NCBI RefSeq assembly: GCF_001742305.1
Contig: NZ_MJAT01000002.1
Location: 62,001 to 126,000 of the forward strand
Source: Desulfuribacillus stibiiarsenatis
GTDB taxonomy: Bacteria > Bacillota > Bacilli > Desulfuribacillales > Desulfuribacillaceae
DNA length: 64,000 nucleotides
Direction of reading: 5' to 3'
Shown here one piece after another: positions 8,458-16,846 of this stretch; within the stretch, counting starts at the first letter, position 1, and every line of letters starts with the position of its first letter. Made by a program: the position numbers and the translations under genes. The notes under the pieces are model-generated. The model worked only from the letters and a program-made list of their open reading frames with translations, did not search any database and had not been told where the DNA came from.

Positions 8458-8566
8458 ATTAACCCTCCTTAAAGCATTTGATGTAATTCTATACTTATTC
8501 TTTGCGAATTTATCTTTGGTTATGAAAATACGAAAGGGGAAAACTAAAATTCGAGGAGGTGTATTT

Positions 8567-8734
8567 ATGCCAACTAATAAACAAAAGAAAAACGGCTTAG
8601 TCCCAGAAGGCTTAGGCTCTGCAGACTTGGTTAACCTACACGTGAATAACTCAACAACAAACGCAAGAGGCAAGTCGAAGCGTCCAAAGAAGATATTGGA
8701 GGTGAATCATAACAGTGACGGAGCGAACTCATAA
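8567..8734 (+). CDS. 55-residue basic hydrophilic protein
   Basis: Encodes 55 residues starting MPTNKQKKNGLVPEGLG, rich in Lys, Asn and Ser, without cysteine or a hydrophobic segment. CGAGGAGGTG precedes the ATG at 8567. Composition and size resemble minor small acid-soluble spore proteins, but I see no diagnostic family motif, so that is speculation. Its 3' end overlaps the 43-residue membrane peptide gene by 20 nt in another frame, suggesting co-expression. Confidence 0.65.
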   Translation: MPTNKQKKNGLVPEGLGSADLVNLHVNNSTTNARGKSKRPKKILEVNHNSDGANS

Positions 8735-8846
8735 TCAAGCAGTCGGAGAAGTAAGTCCATCCATCGGTTGGGGTAGCTGGATTGTACTACATGTCATAGC
8801 GATTCCCGTTGTCGTGTTTCTAGGGAGTTTATTAACAAGGTTTTAG
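8715..8846 (+). CDS. 43-residue membrane micro-protein, copy 2
   Basis: Starts at GTG 8715, with GGAGGTG at 8698-8704 as ribosome site, and encodes 43 residues: a short polar head followed by PSIGWGSWIVLHVIAIP and one hydrophobic helix. It matches the 31-residue protein at 6810-6905 in the IGW-x2-W-x3-H-x-I-x-IP pattern. It overlaps the preceding 55-residue gene by 20 nt and ends just before a terminator. The function is unknown; a single-span accessory subunit or a spore-membrane peptide is possible. Confidence 0.7.
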   Translation: MTERTHNQAVGEVSPSIGWGSWIVLHVIAIPVVVFLGSLLTRF

Positions 8847-8854
8847 TCATTACC

Positions 8855-8878
8855 GCCCCGACTGGTTCGGGGCCTTTT
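8855..8878 (+). terminator. Terminator of the micro-protein pair
   Basis: GCCCCGA (8855-8861) pairs with TCGGGGC (8867-8873), followed by CTTTTAT. Confidence 0.75.
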
Positions 8879-8960
8879 ATATTTGCAGATTCACAATATG
8901 ATTCTTCCTAGCACAAAACCATGAAATCATGTATACTACGATTCATGGAGGTGTACAACT

Positions 8961-9275
8961 ATGGCTCGATCAAAATTATTACAAATCCGATCCAAAAGCT
9001 TTATATGGTTAGTCGTTGGTATCGGCTTTTTATATCTATACTTTATCTTCAAAATCGCGAAAATCTTTGCGCTCATTGGTGTCCTAGCTATGGGAATCAG
9101 TTTTTTCATGTTTAGTAGAGCAGGTCATTTTGCTGCAAAAGCAAAAGAAATAGACTGCCCAGAATGTGGACGTATAATTAGGGTTGTTTCTAGAGCAGAT
9201 GCTTGTAGCCACTGTCGTGCCCCACTGATTGACGAGGGGAACGGAATTTATAAAAGTGTAAAGCCTAAAAAATAA
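8961..9275 (+). CDS. YgzB-like (UPF0295) membrane protein
   Basis: A 104-residue protein with two hydrophobic segments (about 13-30 and 33-50) followed by a cytoplasmic zinc-ribbon-like part with CPECGR and CSHCRAPL. Length, topology and the paired Cys motifs match the UPF0295/YgzB family of Bacillales, whose function is not known. The start is set by GGAGGTG upstream of ATG 8961; the overlapping frame from 8921 is a shadow. It is followed by a strong bidirectional terminator. Confidence 0.8.
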   Translation: MARSKLLQIRSKSFIWLVVGIGFLYLYFIFKIAKIFALIGVLAMGISFFMFSRAGHFAAKAKEIDCPECGRIIRVVSRADACSHCRAPLIDEGNGIYKSVKPKK

Positions 9276-9304
9276 AATTTCTTAGGAAAAGTTTCTAGAC
9301 ACAG

Positions 9305-9335
9305 AAAAAGGCAGTCGCTTATGACTGCCTTTTTT
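9305..9335. terminator. Bidirectional terminator
   Basis: AAAAAGGCAGTC (9305-9316) and its complement starting at 9323 form a 12-bp stem with A and T runs on either side. It serves the YgzB-like gene and the convergent GH18 gene. Confidence 0.85.
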
Positions 9336-9399
9336 ACATAGTAATAATTAATAGTCTTAGTTATCAGGTATTGGATTCCTAGTTTTAATTTTCCAAGCA

Positions 9400-11175
9400 T
9401 TAATTCTCAAGAACTAATTCTGCTGGCTGTTTCAGAAGAAACGTTTCAATTGTCTCCCATATTTCTGGAACTTCGAAACCTCGCCTCCACGATGCCACAC
9501 CTGCTAAATCATATTTACGCACCAACTTGATTCGTTCCTGCATCGATTCCGGTGTCTCAAGCCAGATGCGGTAGCGATCTTTCCCAATCGAATACTCTGC
9601 ATAGAATTGCATAGTCAGAGCATCGAATTGCACTTCCGCCTTTTGTTCTTCTACGATATCCCACGCACGCTGCATCGACACAGCACTAGAGGATACTTTT
9701 ATTTTACCATCACTTTGCATTTCTTCTTTCCATACCCTTGTATAGAACGGCACTCCAAGTACTAATTTGTGCTTCGGCACTTCATTCAGTACTCCCTGAA
9801 GCCCCTTTTCTACCCACGGTAATGAAGCTACAGAACCAGCAACAGGACTGGAACCCCAATGCTCATCATACGTCATGACCATGACATAATCGACAGTGTC
9901 TGCAAAGGCTTTGCGATCATATACCATAGACCAATTCGGGCTTTGCGATATAATCGTGACATCGATGGATACCACTAACCCTTGTTCCCGTAGATACGGA
10001 GCAAGCTCTCGCACGTATTGGGTTAATAAATCCTTATTCTCTAGGTACACGTTTTCAAAATCAATGTTAATCCCATCTAATTGATACATCTCTGCATAGC
10101 CAAGAATCTGTTGAATGGACCGTTTCCTAGCCTCTGGATTGCGCAGGAAGTCCTTTGTTAATTCTGGATCAAACTGATTACTATAAAGTGCCCACACTTG
10201 ATATCCGCGGTCATGGGCCCATTTCACATACTCCTTGCTTGCCTTTTCGCCGCTGACATTGCCTTGAGCGTCTTTCAAATGAAACCACGTAGGCGAAATG
10301 ACATTGACGCCTGGCATCACGGGTAAATCTTTAGGGTCTGGCGTAACTCTATGGACATGTTCCCAGGTTAAATTGATTCTGCCACCAAGGGGTTTCCAAG
10401 CTAATTTTCTTTCTTCTTTTATCGCTTCATGAATTTTAATTCCCGCAAGCTGAATATCGGATTTTAACCCAAAACCAAAAATCCCTTCTTCGGTACGTAC
10501 TTTATACCAAGAGCCTTTTTCCCCTAAAATATATAGTTTCGTGTCCTTGCTGATATGTGCTACAATTGGTTCTTTGACATTCGCATCAAGACGAATCTTG
10601 CTTTCGTCTTTGCCTACAACCCCTCTTTGCACTGGAATTCCGATGCTATCGATGATTAGGGTATTGGTCTCGGGATAATATTGCGTCATAATCTTATAGT
10701 ACTTAGCGAAGAACTCTATCGGCAGGAAAGGTTCATTGTCTACGACTGTAACCGGCACCTCTAAGGCAATTGATTGGTCGTTCATAAACGCCGTTAATTG
10801 ATCCGTCTTCATTTCCAATACAACGGTTTCTGTCGTCATAATTAATAACTGATTGGTTTCATCCCAATGAATATACGGGTCAAAGTTTGATTTCACAAAA
10901 TCATAGGAAAGATACGCTTGATTCTCAATAATTTCTATTACTTTCCCTTCCGACTGTGCGGAATGAATTAACTCATTATCTAGAATCAATGTTGCATTCT
11001 CCAAGGAATACGTTTGTATTTGAGTAGCATTTGGCACTAAGAACAGCCACGCATATACCCCAAACAGCAAACATCCGACAATTGTAATCACGGTAATGAT
11101 GATGCTTTTGATGGATTTTCTCTTAGGAGATTTCCTATGCAATGAGTAATCTTCTGTATGAATCGCTGTTTCCAT
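9400..11175 (-). CDS. GH18 glycosidase with SH3-like domain
   Basis: A 591-residue membrane-anchored or secreted protein. One N-terminal transmembrane helix (about 23-46) is followed by a copper-amine-oxidase-N-like region (about 60-175), an SH3-like domain (about 185-240) and a GH18 TIM barrel (about 265-580). The catalytic motif is LDGINIDFEN, with Glu374 as acid/base. Relatives in spore formers such as YaaH and SleL cleave N-acetylglucosaminyl bonds in peptidoglycan or spore cortex. Cell-wall or cortex remodelling is therefore likely; the exact substrate is not shown. The ribosome site AGGGGGGAG supports the ATG. Confidence 0.88.
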   Translation of the reverse strand: METAIHTEDYSLHRKSPKRKSIKSIIITVITIVGCLLFGVYAWLFLVPNATQIQTYSLENATLILDNELIHSAQSEGKVIEIIENQAYLSYDFVKSNFDPYIHWDETNQLLIMTTETVVLEMKTDQLTAFMNDQSIALEVPVTVVDNEPFLPIEFFAKYYKIMTQYYPETNTLIIDSIGIPVQRGVVGKDESKIRLDANVKEPIVAHISKDTKLYILGEKGSWYKVRTEEGIFGFGLKSDIQLAGIKIHEAIKEERKLAWKPLGGRINLTWEHVHRVTPDPKDLPVMPGVNVISPTWFHLKDAQGNVSGEKASKEYVKWAHDRGYQVWALYSNQFDPELTKDFLRNPEARKRSIQQILGYAEMYQLDGINIDFENVYLENKDLLTQYVRELAPYLREQGLVVSIDVTIISQSPNWSMVYDRKAFADTVDYVMVMTYDEHWGSSPVAGSVASLPWVEKGLQGVLNEVPKHKLVLGVPFYTRVWKEEMQSDGKIKVSSSAVSMQRAWDIVEEQKAEVQFDALTMQFYAEYSIGKDRYRIWLETPESMQERIKLVRKYDLAGVASWRRGFEVPEIWETIETFLLKQPAELVLEN

Positions 11176-11225
11176 GTTAATCTCCCCCCTCTTCTATTAT
11201 ACATGACTTCTATCAAAACCTGTAT

Positions 11226-11254
11226 AAAGAAAACTTGGTATTCGCCAAAGAGGT
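11226..11254 (-). repeat. Terminator-like repeat, copy A
   Basis: On the minus strand TTGG and CCAA pair around CGAATA and are followed by GTTTTCTTTAT. It closely matches copies B (55932-55991) and C (60513-60574), though shorter, and lies directly downstream of ppk1, where it probably terminates the ppx-ppk1 transcript. Confidence 0.6.
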
Positions 11255-11264
11255 GGAAAATATA

Positions 11265-13406
11265 TTACTCACATCGCTCCGTGTTTAAAACATTCGTACG
11301 TATTTTATAAAAGTATGGCCCTTGTTTTTTGGCTGATTTGACAGCCTTATGGTATAAGAATAATTGCGCATTCAGTTTCATTTCTTCGTTCGCTTGTTTT
11401 TTGTACACACCATCCGATGCTAATAAACGCGCTTTCATATTATCCTGTAGTTGCACACACAGGACGTCTTTGACGCGCTCCTTTAAGTCTGTTTCTAAAA
11501 TCGGAAACATTGTCTCTACACGGCGGCTTAGATTGCGTGTCATCCAGTCCGCACTAGCTAAGTAGATACTCTCTTCGCCATTATTATAGAAATAAAAGAC
11601 TCGACTATGCTCTAAGAACCGTCCGACAATGCTTCGTACGCGGATGTTTTCACTCACCCCTGGCACACCTGGACGCAAGCAGCATATACCTCGGATTATT
11701 AGTTCAATCTTGACCCCTGCCATCGAAGCAGTGAATAGTGCTTTAATGATTTCTTTATCCGTTAAAGAGTTCATTTTCGCAATGATTTTTGCAGGGCGTC
11801 CAGCCATTGCATGCTGGATTTCATTTTCAATCAAGCCAATAAACTTGTCTCGCATCCCTAATGGTGCTGCGCTAATCTGGCGCCACATCGGTGCTCTCAT
11901 ATACCCTGACAAGTGATTAAAGATTGCGGAAGCGTCTACCCCAATATCTTCATTGGCAGTAAACAGTCCGTAGTCTGTGTAGAGTTTCGCTGTCGATTCA
12001 TTATAATTGCCTGTACTTAAATGCACATAGCGTTTGATCCGGTTGCGTTCTTGTCGAACAACCAACAACAACTTACAGTGAATCTTGTAACCTACTAACC
12101 CGTAAATAACGTGGCATCCTGCTTCTTCAAGCTTCTTCGCCCATCCTATATTATTCTCTTCGTCAAAACGAGCCTTAAGCTCTACAACGACCGTGACCTG
12201 CTTCCCATTCTCGGCCGCTTTCATTAAATATTTAATGATTGGTGATACGCCACTGACACGATACAGGGTCTGCTTAATCGCAAGGACATTTGGGTCCTCT
12301 GCTGCTTGCTTCATCATCAGTATGACAGGTTCAAAACTTTCATAAGGATGATGGACCATGATGTCTTTCTTCGAAATCGCTGCAAAAATATCTGTTTCTC
12401 CAATAAAGTCTTGCGGCGGTTGCGGTGGCAAATCCTCGTAACGCAAATTATCATAGCCTTCTAGATTCGAGAATTTCATTAGAAATGTAAAGTCAATTGG
12501 GCCATCTACAATATAGACATCTTTTTCGTGGATTTCTAGGGCATCTCGAAGGAACTCTTCGACATACGGGTCACAGCCTGATTGAATCTCTAAACGAACG
12601 GCAGAACCTCGACTTCTCTTCTTAACTTCCTTCTCGATTTCTTCCAGCAAGTCACTCGCTGATTCTTCATCAAAGTTAATATCCGCGTTACGCGTAATAC
12701 GAAACGTAGATACAGACACAATACGGTTACCGAAAAATAAATGCTCAACAAACTCACGGATTATATCTTCTAGCAATATAAATTTAGATTCTTCCTCATC
12801 ATCCCAAGGAAGTTCGATAAAGCGCGGTAGTACCCCTCCTGGCACCTGAACAACAGCAAATAATTCAGATTCTAGTACAACTGCTAAATTCACCGATTTA
12901 TTCATGAGCATTGGAAAAGGCCTACTGGAATCCACCGCTAGCGGTGTTAAAGTAGGATAAATTTGGTTGAAGAAATAGTCTTTAATAAAACATAACTGTT
13001 GTTCATTGAGTTGGTTCGCTGAAAGAATTTCTATTCCCTCCGCTTGAAAAGCAGGCACAAGACGTTGATTCCAAATTTCATACTGCTTCTGCACAAATGC
13101 ATGCGCTTGTATGTTAATTGCCTTAATCTGTTTCCTTGGGGTAAGCATCGTCTTATTCTCAGGTGTCGCGATTCCTGACTTAACTTGGTCTTTAATGTGG
13201 GCCACACGCACCATGAAGAATTCATCCAAGTTTGAAGCGGAAATCGCTAAGAATTTACCCCGTTCTAATGTCGGGTTTGAATCATCCTTAGCTTCTTCTA
13301 GGACTCGCTCATTAAATGCTAGCCAACTTTGTTCTCTATTTATATAGTACTGAATGGAATCTAAATCTATTTCTTGATTGATTAGCGCCTGCTTATTGCC
13401 TTCCAT
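11265..13406 (-). CDS. ppk1: Polyphosphate kinase 1
   Basis: A 713-residue enzyme that makes polyphosphate reversibly from ATP. The four PPK1 domains are visible: the N-terminal helical domain with YINREQSWLAFNERV, the head domain, and two phospholipase-D-like C-terminal domains with VVELKARFDEENNI and HCKLLLVVRQE, the latter containing the candidate phosphohistidine. Length is normal. It lies 10 nt downstream of ppx in one operon, so synthesis and hydrolysis are co-regulated. A PPK2-type kinase is encoded separately at 53.5 kb. Confidence 0.95.
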   Translation of the reverse strand: MEGNKQALINQEIDLDSIQYYINREQSWLAFNERVLEEAKDDSNPTLERGKFLAISASNLDEFFMVRVAHIKDQVKSGIATPENKTMLTPRKQIKAINIQAHAFVQKQYEIWNQRLVPAFQAEGIEILSANQLNEQQLCFIKDYFFNQIYPTLTPLAVDSSRPFPMLMNKSVNLAVVLESELFAVVQVPGGVLPRFIELPWDDEEESKFILLEDIIREFVEHLFFGNRIVSVSTFRITRNADINFDEESASDLLEEIEKEVKKRSRGSAVRLEIQSGCDPYVEEFLRDALEIHEKDVYIVDGPIDFTFLMKFSNLEGYDNLRYEDLPPQPPQDFIGETDIFAAISKKDIMVHHPYESFEPVILMMKQAAEDPNVLAIKQTLYRVSGVSPIIKYLMKAAENGKQVTVVVELKARFDEENNIGWAKKLEEAGCHVIYGLVGYKIHCKLLLVVRQERNRIKRYVHLSTGNYNESTAKLYTDYGLFTANEDIGVDASAIFNHLSGYMRAPMWRQISAAPLGMRDKFIGLIENEIQHAMAGRPAKIIAKMNSLTDKEIIKALFTASMAGVKIELIIRGICCLRPGVPGVSENIRVRSIVGRFLEHSRVFYFYNNGEESIYLASADWMTRNLSRRVETMFPILETDLKERVKDVLCVQLQDNMKARLLASDGVYKKQANEEMKLNAQLFLYHKAVKSAKKQGPYFYKIRTNVLNTERCE

Positions 13407-13416
13407 AAGAATTTTC

Positions 13417-14967
13417 TCACCTCAATAGCTTTTTTAACTTTTTTATCGGTCGTAAAGAAATTTCCATGCCGAAAAACTTCTTCGATTTTTTCACTAGCTC
13501 CGCTGCTAGGTCTGTTTCAATAATCCTTTTTCGATTGACATGACAGACTATTACCAGGCCCGTTTCTTCTTGAAGTACTTGTATTTCTTCCACTTGTTTA
13601 CTTGCCGTACGGTCTAATGCCCTTGCAATCAAAAGGATAAACCCAAGCTGTCGAATCATGAATTCATCATCTTCATTGACTATATCATTAAATTGCTGAA
13701 TTCGTTCTCTTAGAATGTGCGGTTTCTTAAAAGATGCGACCAAAGCCACAAGTAGCCGCTCCTTATGGGTTAAGCCTGGTAGGTTGACATTACTAAGCAA
13801 GTAGAACGTATGATTATGCGTGTGGTAGACGTTAATCGATCTTCCGATATCGTGAAGATAGGCAGCAATAGCTAGTAGCCTTGCTTCCTTTTCCGAATAC
13901 TTTATTGCCCCTTTTTCCGCTAACTGCCGGAATAGCATGACAGATATTTGCATGACATGCTCAGCGTGATCCACATTAATCTTATAATAATGGGCAAAGC
14001 GCTTCATGTGCATGCTGACAATATCTTCATCAAGGGATACGTCAGCTTCTTTCATGACTATTTCATGACAGATTCCATCACGGATACCTTGCGTACTCAC
14101 ATAGAATTCTTCAATATCAACGTATTCCATAATTGCCTTGTAAATGCTAACTCCAGCAACAATAATATCCTCTCTCCCACTGGATAAGCCCTCAATATTT
14201 TTCCGTGCTTGTAGTGGTGTTCGGCGTAAGTAATGGAAAATCAACTCTATATCATAAGCATCCATTTTATAATTATGTATACTATTGAATGAGTAACGAC
14301 GTTTCGCCTGATGGATACTTGCTAGCGATCGAGCAGTACCTCCTAAGCCAATAACAGGACATTTGAGATTCTTCAACCATGGGATTCTTTCTAATTGAGA
14401 GAAAACCTCTAGTAGTAGTGGTGCTACATCTTGTCTAGATACAACATCGAACCCTTTAAAATATTTTTCCGTCATATTGACTGCGCCATACGGTAAGCTA
14501 ATGCTATTGATTAACTTACGACTTTTCATATAGGAGATTTCCGTACTACCCCCACCAATATCTACGATGATTGCTTCATCGATATCCATACTGGAGCGCA
14601 CTGCTAAATACCCATAGCGCGCTTCTTCTTGACCCGATAGTATCTCGAATGTAATCCCTGTCTCTTTGTGGATTTCTTGGAGAATTTCCTTTTGATTTTT
14701 CGCTTGACGTAGTGCTGCTGTCGCCACCCCACGAATCGAAGTTACTTCCCTAGAATCGCATAGCTGTTTAAATTGCTTTAATGATTGAATCGTTAATTTT
14801 CTACCAATCTCATTGATTGATCCATCCACATCAAAGTGGCTGCTGAGCCGAATACTATTCTTCAAGTCATCTAGCTTGTAGACTGCTCCTCTATCGTTAA
14901 TGTAGTAAATGACCAAGCGTACAGAGTTTGATCCCATATCAATGATTGCTACATTTTTTTCCTTCAA
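13417..14967 (-). CDS. ppx: Exopolyphosphatase (Ppx/GppA)
   Basis: A 516-residue Ppx/GppA protein of the actin-like ATPase superfamily. The N-terminal IDMGSNSVRLVIY and DIGGGSTEISY are the phosphate-binding loops; a C-terminal HD-type domain carries AAYLHDIGRSI. The enzyme hydrolyses polyphosphate from its ends or degrades pppGpp. The start is TTG 14967, with AGGTGG 7 nt upstream. It is the first gene of the ppx-ppk1 operon. Confidence 0.92.
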   Translation of the reverse strand: MKEKNVAIIDMGSNSVRLVIYYINDRGAVYKLDDLKNSIRLSSHFDVDGSINEIGRKLTIQSLKQFKQLCDSREVTSIRGVATAALRQAKNQKEILQEIHKETGITFEILSGQEEARYGYLAVRSSMDIDEAIIVDIGGGSTEISYMKSRKLINSISLPYGAVNMTEKYFKGFDVVSRQDVAPLLLEVFSQLERIPWLKNLKCPVIGLGGTARSLASIHQAKRRYSFNSIHNYKMDAYDIELIFHYLRRTPLQARKNIEGLSSGREDIIVAGVSIYKAIMEYVDIEEFYVSTQGIRDGICHEIVMKEADVSLDEDIVSMHMKRFAHYYKINVDHAEHVMQISVMLFRQLAEKGAIKYSEKEARLLAIAAYLHDIGRSINVYHTHNHTFYLLSNVNLPGLTHKERLLVALVASFKKPHILRERIQQFNDIVNEDDEFMIRQLGFILLIARALDRTASKQVEEIQVLQEETGLVIVCHVNRKRIIETDLAAELVKKSKKFFGMEISLRPIKKLKKLLR

Positions 14968-15035
14968 ATCAAGACCACCTTTACTTCCATGAATGATATT
15001 TCTTTCGAAACATCTACTTATTAAATGACTTTACG

Positions 15036-15803
15036 TTACTTTAATTTATTAGTGATGTTGCCTGCGATTTCCTTATATATCCTCCCGATAAAATGTTCAT
15101 CTTCTAGTGCTACAGGGACTCCTTCATCACTTTTTTCACGGACAGAGGTTTCTAATGGAATCTCACCAATTACTTCTGTTAGTAGGTCATCTGCTAATGC
15201 TTTCGTTTCTCCTGAACCGAAAATATAATGTTTCTCATCACAATTCCCGCATAGGAAGTATGACATATTCTCGACGACTCCGATGACTTCTAGTTTTGCG
15301 GAGATTGCCATATGCCCTACTCGTCCAGCTACATGGGATGCTGACGATTGCGGCGTCGTTACTAGCAGCATTTTTGCGTGTGGAATCTTCTGCATAATCG
15401 TCAACGGTATATCTCCCGTGCCTGGTGGTAAGTCTATCAGAAGATAGTCAAGCTCACCCCACGCGATATCTTGCATAAATTGGTCAAGCACCTTCATTAA
15501 CACAGGGCCTCTCCATATCAGCGGAGTATCTTCATTCTCTGCAAAACTCCCCATCGATACAACCTTCACACCATGTGCCTCTACCGGGATAATCCCTTCT
15601 TCTGACCCTTGGGGCTTTACTCCGACAATCCCCAATAACCTCGGGATGCTAAATCCATAAATATCAGCATCCATGATTCCTACCTTCAATCCTTGCTTTG
15701 CTAATGCAACAGCAAGATTTGCCGTAACGGTTGATTTGCCAACCCCACCTTTACCACTTCCTACAGCGATTACAGTTGTATTTTGAAATATTCCTTCACT
15801 CAT
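15036..15803 (-). CDS. Mrp/NBP35-family Fe-S carrier ATPase
   Basis: A 255-residue P-loop protein with the deviant Walker A GSGKGGVGKST near residues 16-26 and a C-terminal CGNC pair that can bridge a [4Fe-4S] cluster between two subunits. Mrp/ApbC proteins carry Fe-S clusters to apo-enzymes, which fits the many Fe-S proteins in this window. No N-terminal MIP18 domain is present, so this is the short form. GGAGGTAT supports the ATG. A small palindrome lies just upstream (15824-15840). Confidence 0.9.
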   Translation of the reverse strand: MSEGIFQNTTVIAVGSGKGGVGKSTVTANLAVALAKQGLKVGIMDADIYGFSIPRLLGIVGVKPQGSEEGIIPVEAHGVKVVSMGSFAENEDTPLIWRGPVLMKVLDQFMQDIAWGELDYLLIDLPPGTGDIPLTIMQKIPHAKMLLVTTPQSSASHVAGRVGHMAISAKLEVIGVVENMSYFLCGNCDEKHYIFGSGETKALADDLLTEVIGEIPLETSVREKSDEGVPVALEDEHFIGRIYKEIAGNITNKLK

Positions 15804-15823
15804 TGATATACCTCCGTTTTTTT

Positions 15824-15840
15824 AGATTACATTGTAATCT
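15824..15840. promoter_or_regulatory. Palindrome upstream of mrp
   Basis: AGATTAC and GTAATCT flank ATT, about 20 nt upstream of the mrp start. It could be an operator or a small RNA hairpin. Confidence 0.35.
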
Positions 15841-15910
15841 TAGAATTATCAGTATTAACGCATAAACCACATATAACATTTACGATTAATAATACTTTAT
15901 ACAGATAGTA

Positions 15911-15935
15911 AAAAAGCCTGAAAAGCTTGTTTCAG
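15911..15935 (-). terminator. Probable minus-strand terminator
   Basis: CTGAAA (15918-15923) pairs with TTTCAG (15930-15935) and is followed on the minus strand by GCTTTTTT. It would end the glycosyltransferase-nth transcript, after that transcript passes antisense to the 47-residue gene. Confidence 0.45.
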
Positions 15936-16010
15936 AATTAGCTAATCCTACTCATTACCTAATTCGACAATATATGATATATTATTGTGAGATAGGGGGT
16001 AATGTTTATT

Positions 16011-16154
16011 ATGTATGAATTGACCTTAATTCTTACAGGTTCCATATTAGGGTACTTCATTGGTTCGACTAAACGTATACCCTTAAAATCACTCGTAAAT
16101 AAACGAGCTTCTACTGCTGTAACTGCAGAAGAACGTGAACTATTATTGAAATAG
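16011..16154 (+). CDS. 47-residue single-span membrane protein
   Basis: A small plus-strand gene with ribosome site AGGGGGT 10 nt before ATG 16011; an in-frame ATG at 16002 is too close to it. The product has one N-terminal helix (LTLILTGSILGYFIGS) and a basic then acidic tail ending in EERELLLK. I do not recognise the family. It is convergent with nth, with only 16 nt between their stops. Confidence 0.6.
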   Translation: MYELTLILTGSILGYFIGSTKRIPLKSLVNKRASTAVTAEERELLLK

Positions 16155-16170
16155 GCTGTATTATGGTGAT

Positions 16171-16830
16171 TTATACGAATTCCCTGCATACATGTTGCAA
16201 CTGGCATTCGCTACATTTAGGATTTCGTGCAAGACATATTCTTCGCCCGTGAAAAATGATTTGATGATGAGCCTGTGACCATTGTTCCTTCGGAATGATG
16301 GTCATTAGTTGTTTCTCCGTCTCTAACACATCTTCGCTAGCCGCTAAACCTAATCGATTCGCTACACGGAACACGTGCGTATCCACTGCAATTGCTGGTA
16401 CGCCAAACGCATTACTTAATACTACATTCGCAGTCTTTCTACCTACACCTGGTAACTGCTCTAAATCCTCACGTTTCCCAGGAACTTGTCCTCCATGAAC
16501 TTCTTCAAGAATCGCAGCTGTTTTCTTAATCGCCTTACTCTTATTCTTATATAAACCTAGACCATATATGTCTTGGGCAATTTGTTCCTCGGATACGTGT
16601 AAGTAATCACTCGGTGCCTTATACTTTTGAAATAGGTTTTCTGTAATCTCATTGACACGCTTATCTGTGCATTGAGCGGAGAGAATCGTTGCAATCAGTA
16701 ACTCAAAGGCATTACTGTGATTAAGTTCGCATTTTGCATCAGGATACATTATTGTCAATACTTCTAGCATTTCCGCTGCTATTTTCTTCGTGACTCGTTT
16801 TCTGTTTTTCTTCTTCACTTTTTGCTCCAC
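16171..16830 (-). CDS. nth: Endonuclease III
   Basis: A 219-residue base-excision-repair glycosylase/AP lyase for oxidised pyrimidines. The helix-hairpin-helix LPGVGRKTANVV holds the catalytic Lys and AVDTHVFRV the catalytic Asp; the C-terminal C-x6-C-x2-C-x5-C binds the [4Fe-4S] cluster. The start is GTG 16830 with AGGAGG 9 nt upstream. It directly follows a glycosyltransferase gene and is probably co-transcribed with it. Confidence 0.95.
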   Translation of the reverse strand: MEQKVKKKNRKRVTKKIAAEMLEVLTIMYPDAKCELNHSNAFELLIATILSAQCTDKRVNEITENLFQKYKAPSDYLHVSEEQIAQDIYGLGLYKNKSKAIKKTAAILEEVHGGQVPGKREDLEQLPGVGRKTANVVLSNAFGVPAIAVDTHVFRVANRLGLAASEDVLETEKQLMTIIPKEQWSQAHHQIIFHGRRICLARNPKCSECQLQHVCREFV

Positions 16831-16846
16831 TCAAGAACACCTCCTT

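Noticed and set aside
8458-8673. N-terminal extension of the small helix-turn-helix protein
   Set aside because: Runs antisense to the 55-residue gene; a strong ribosome site supports the start at 8457.
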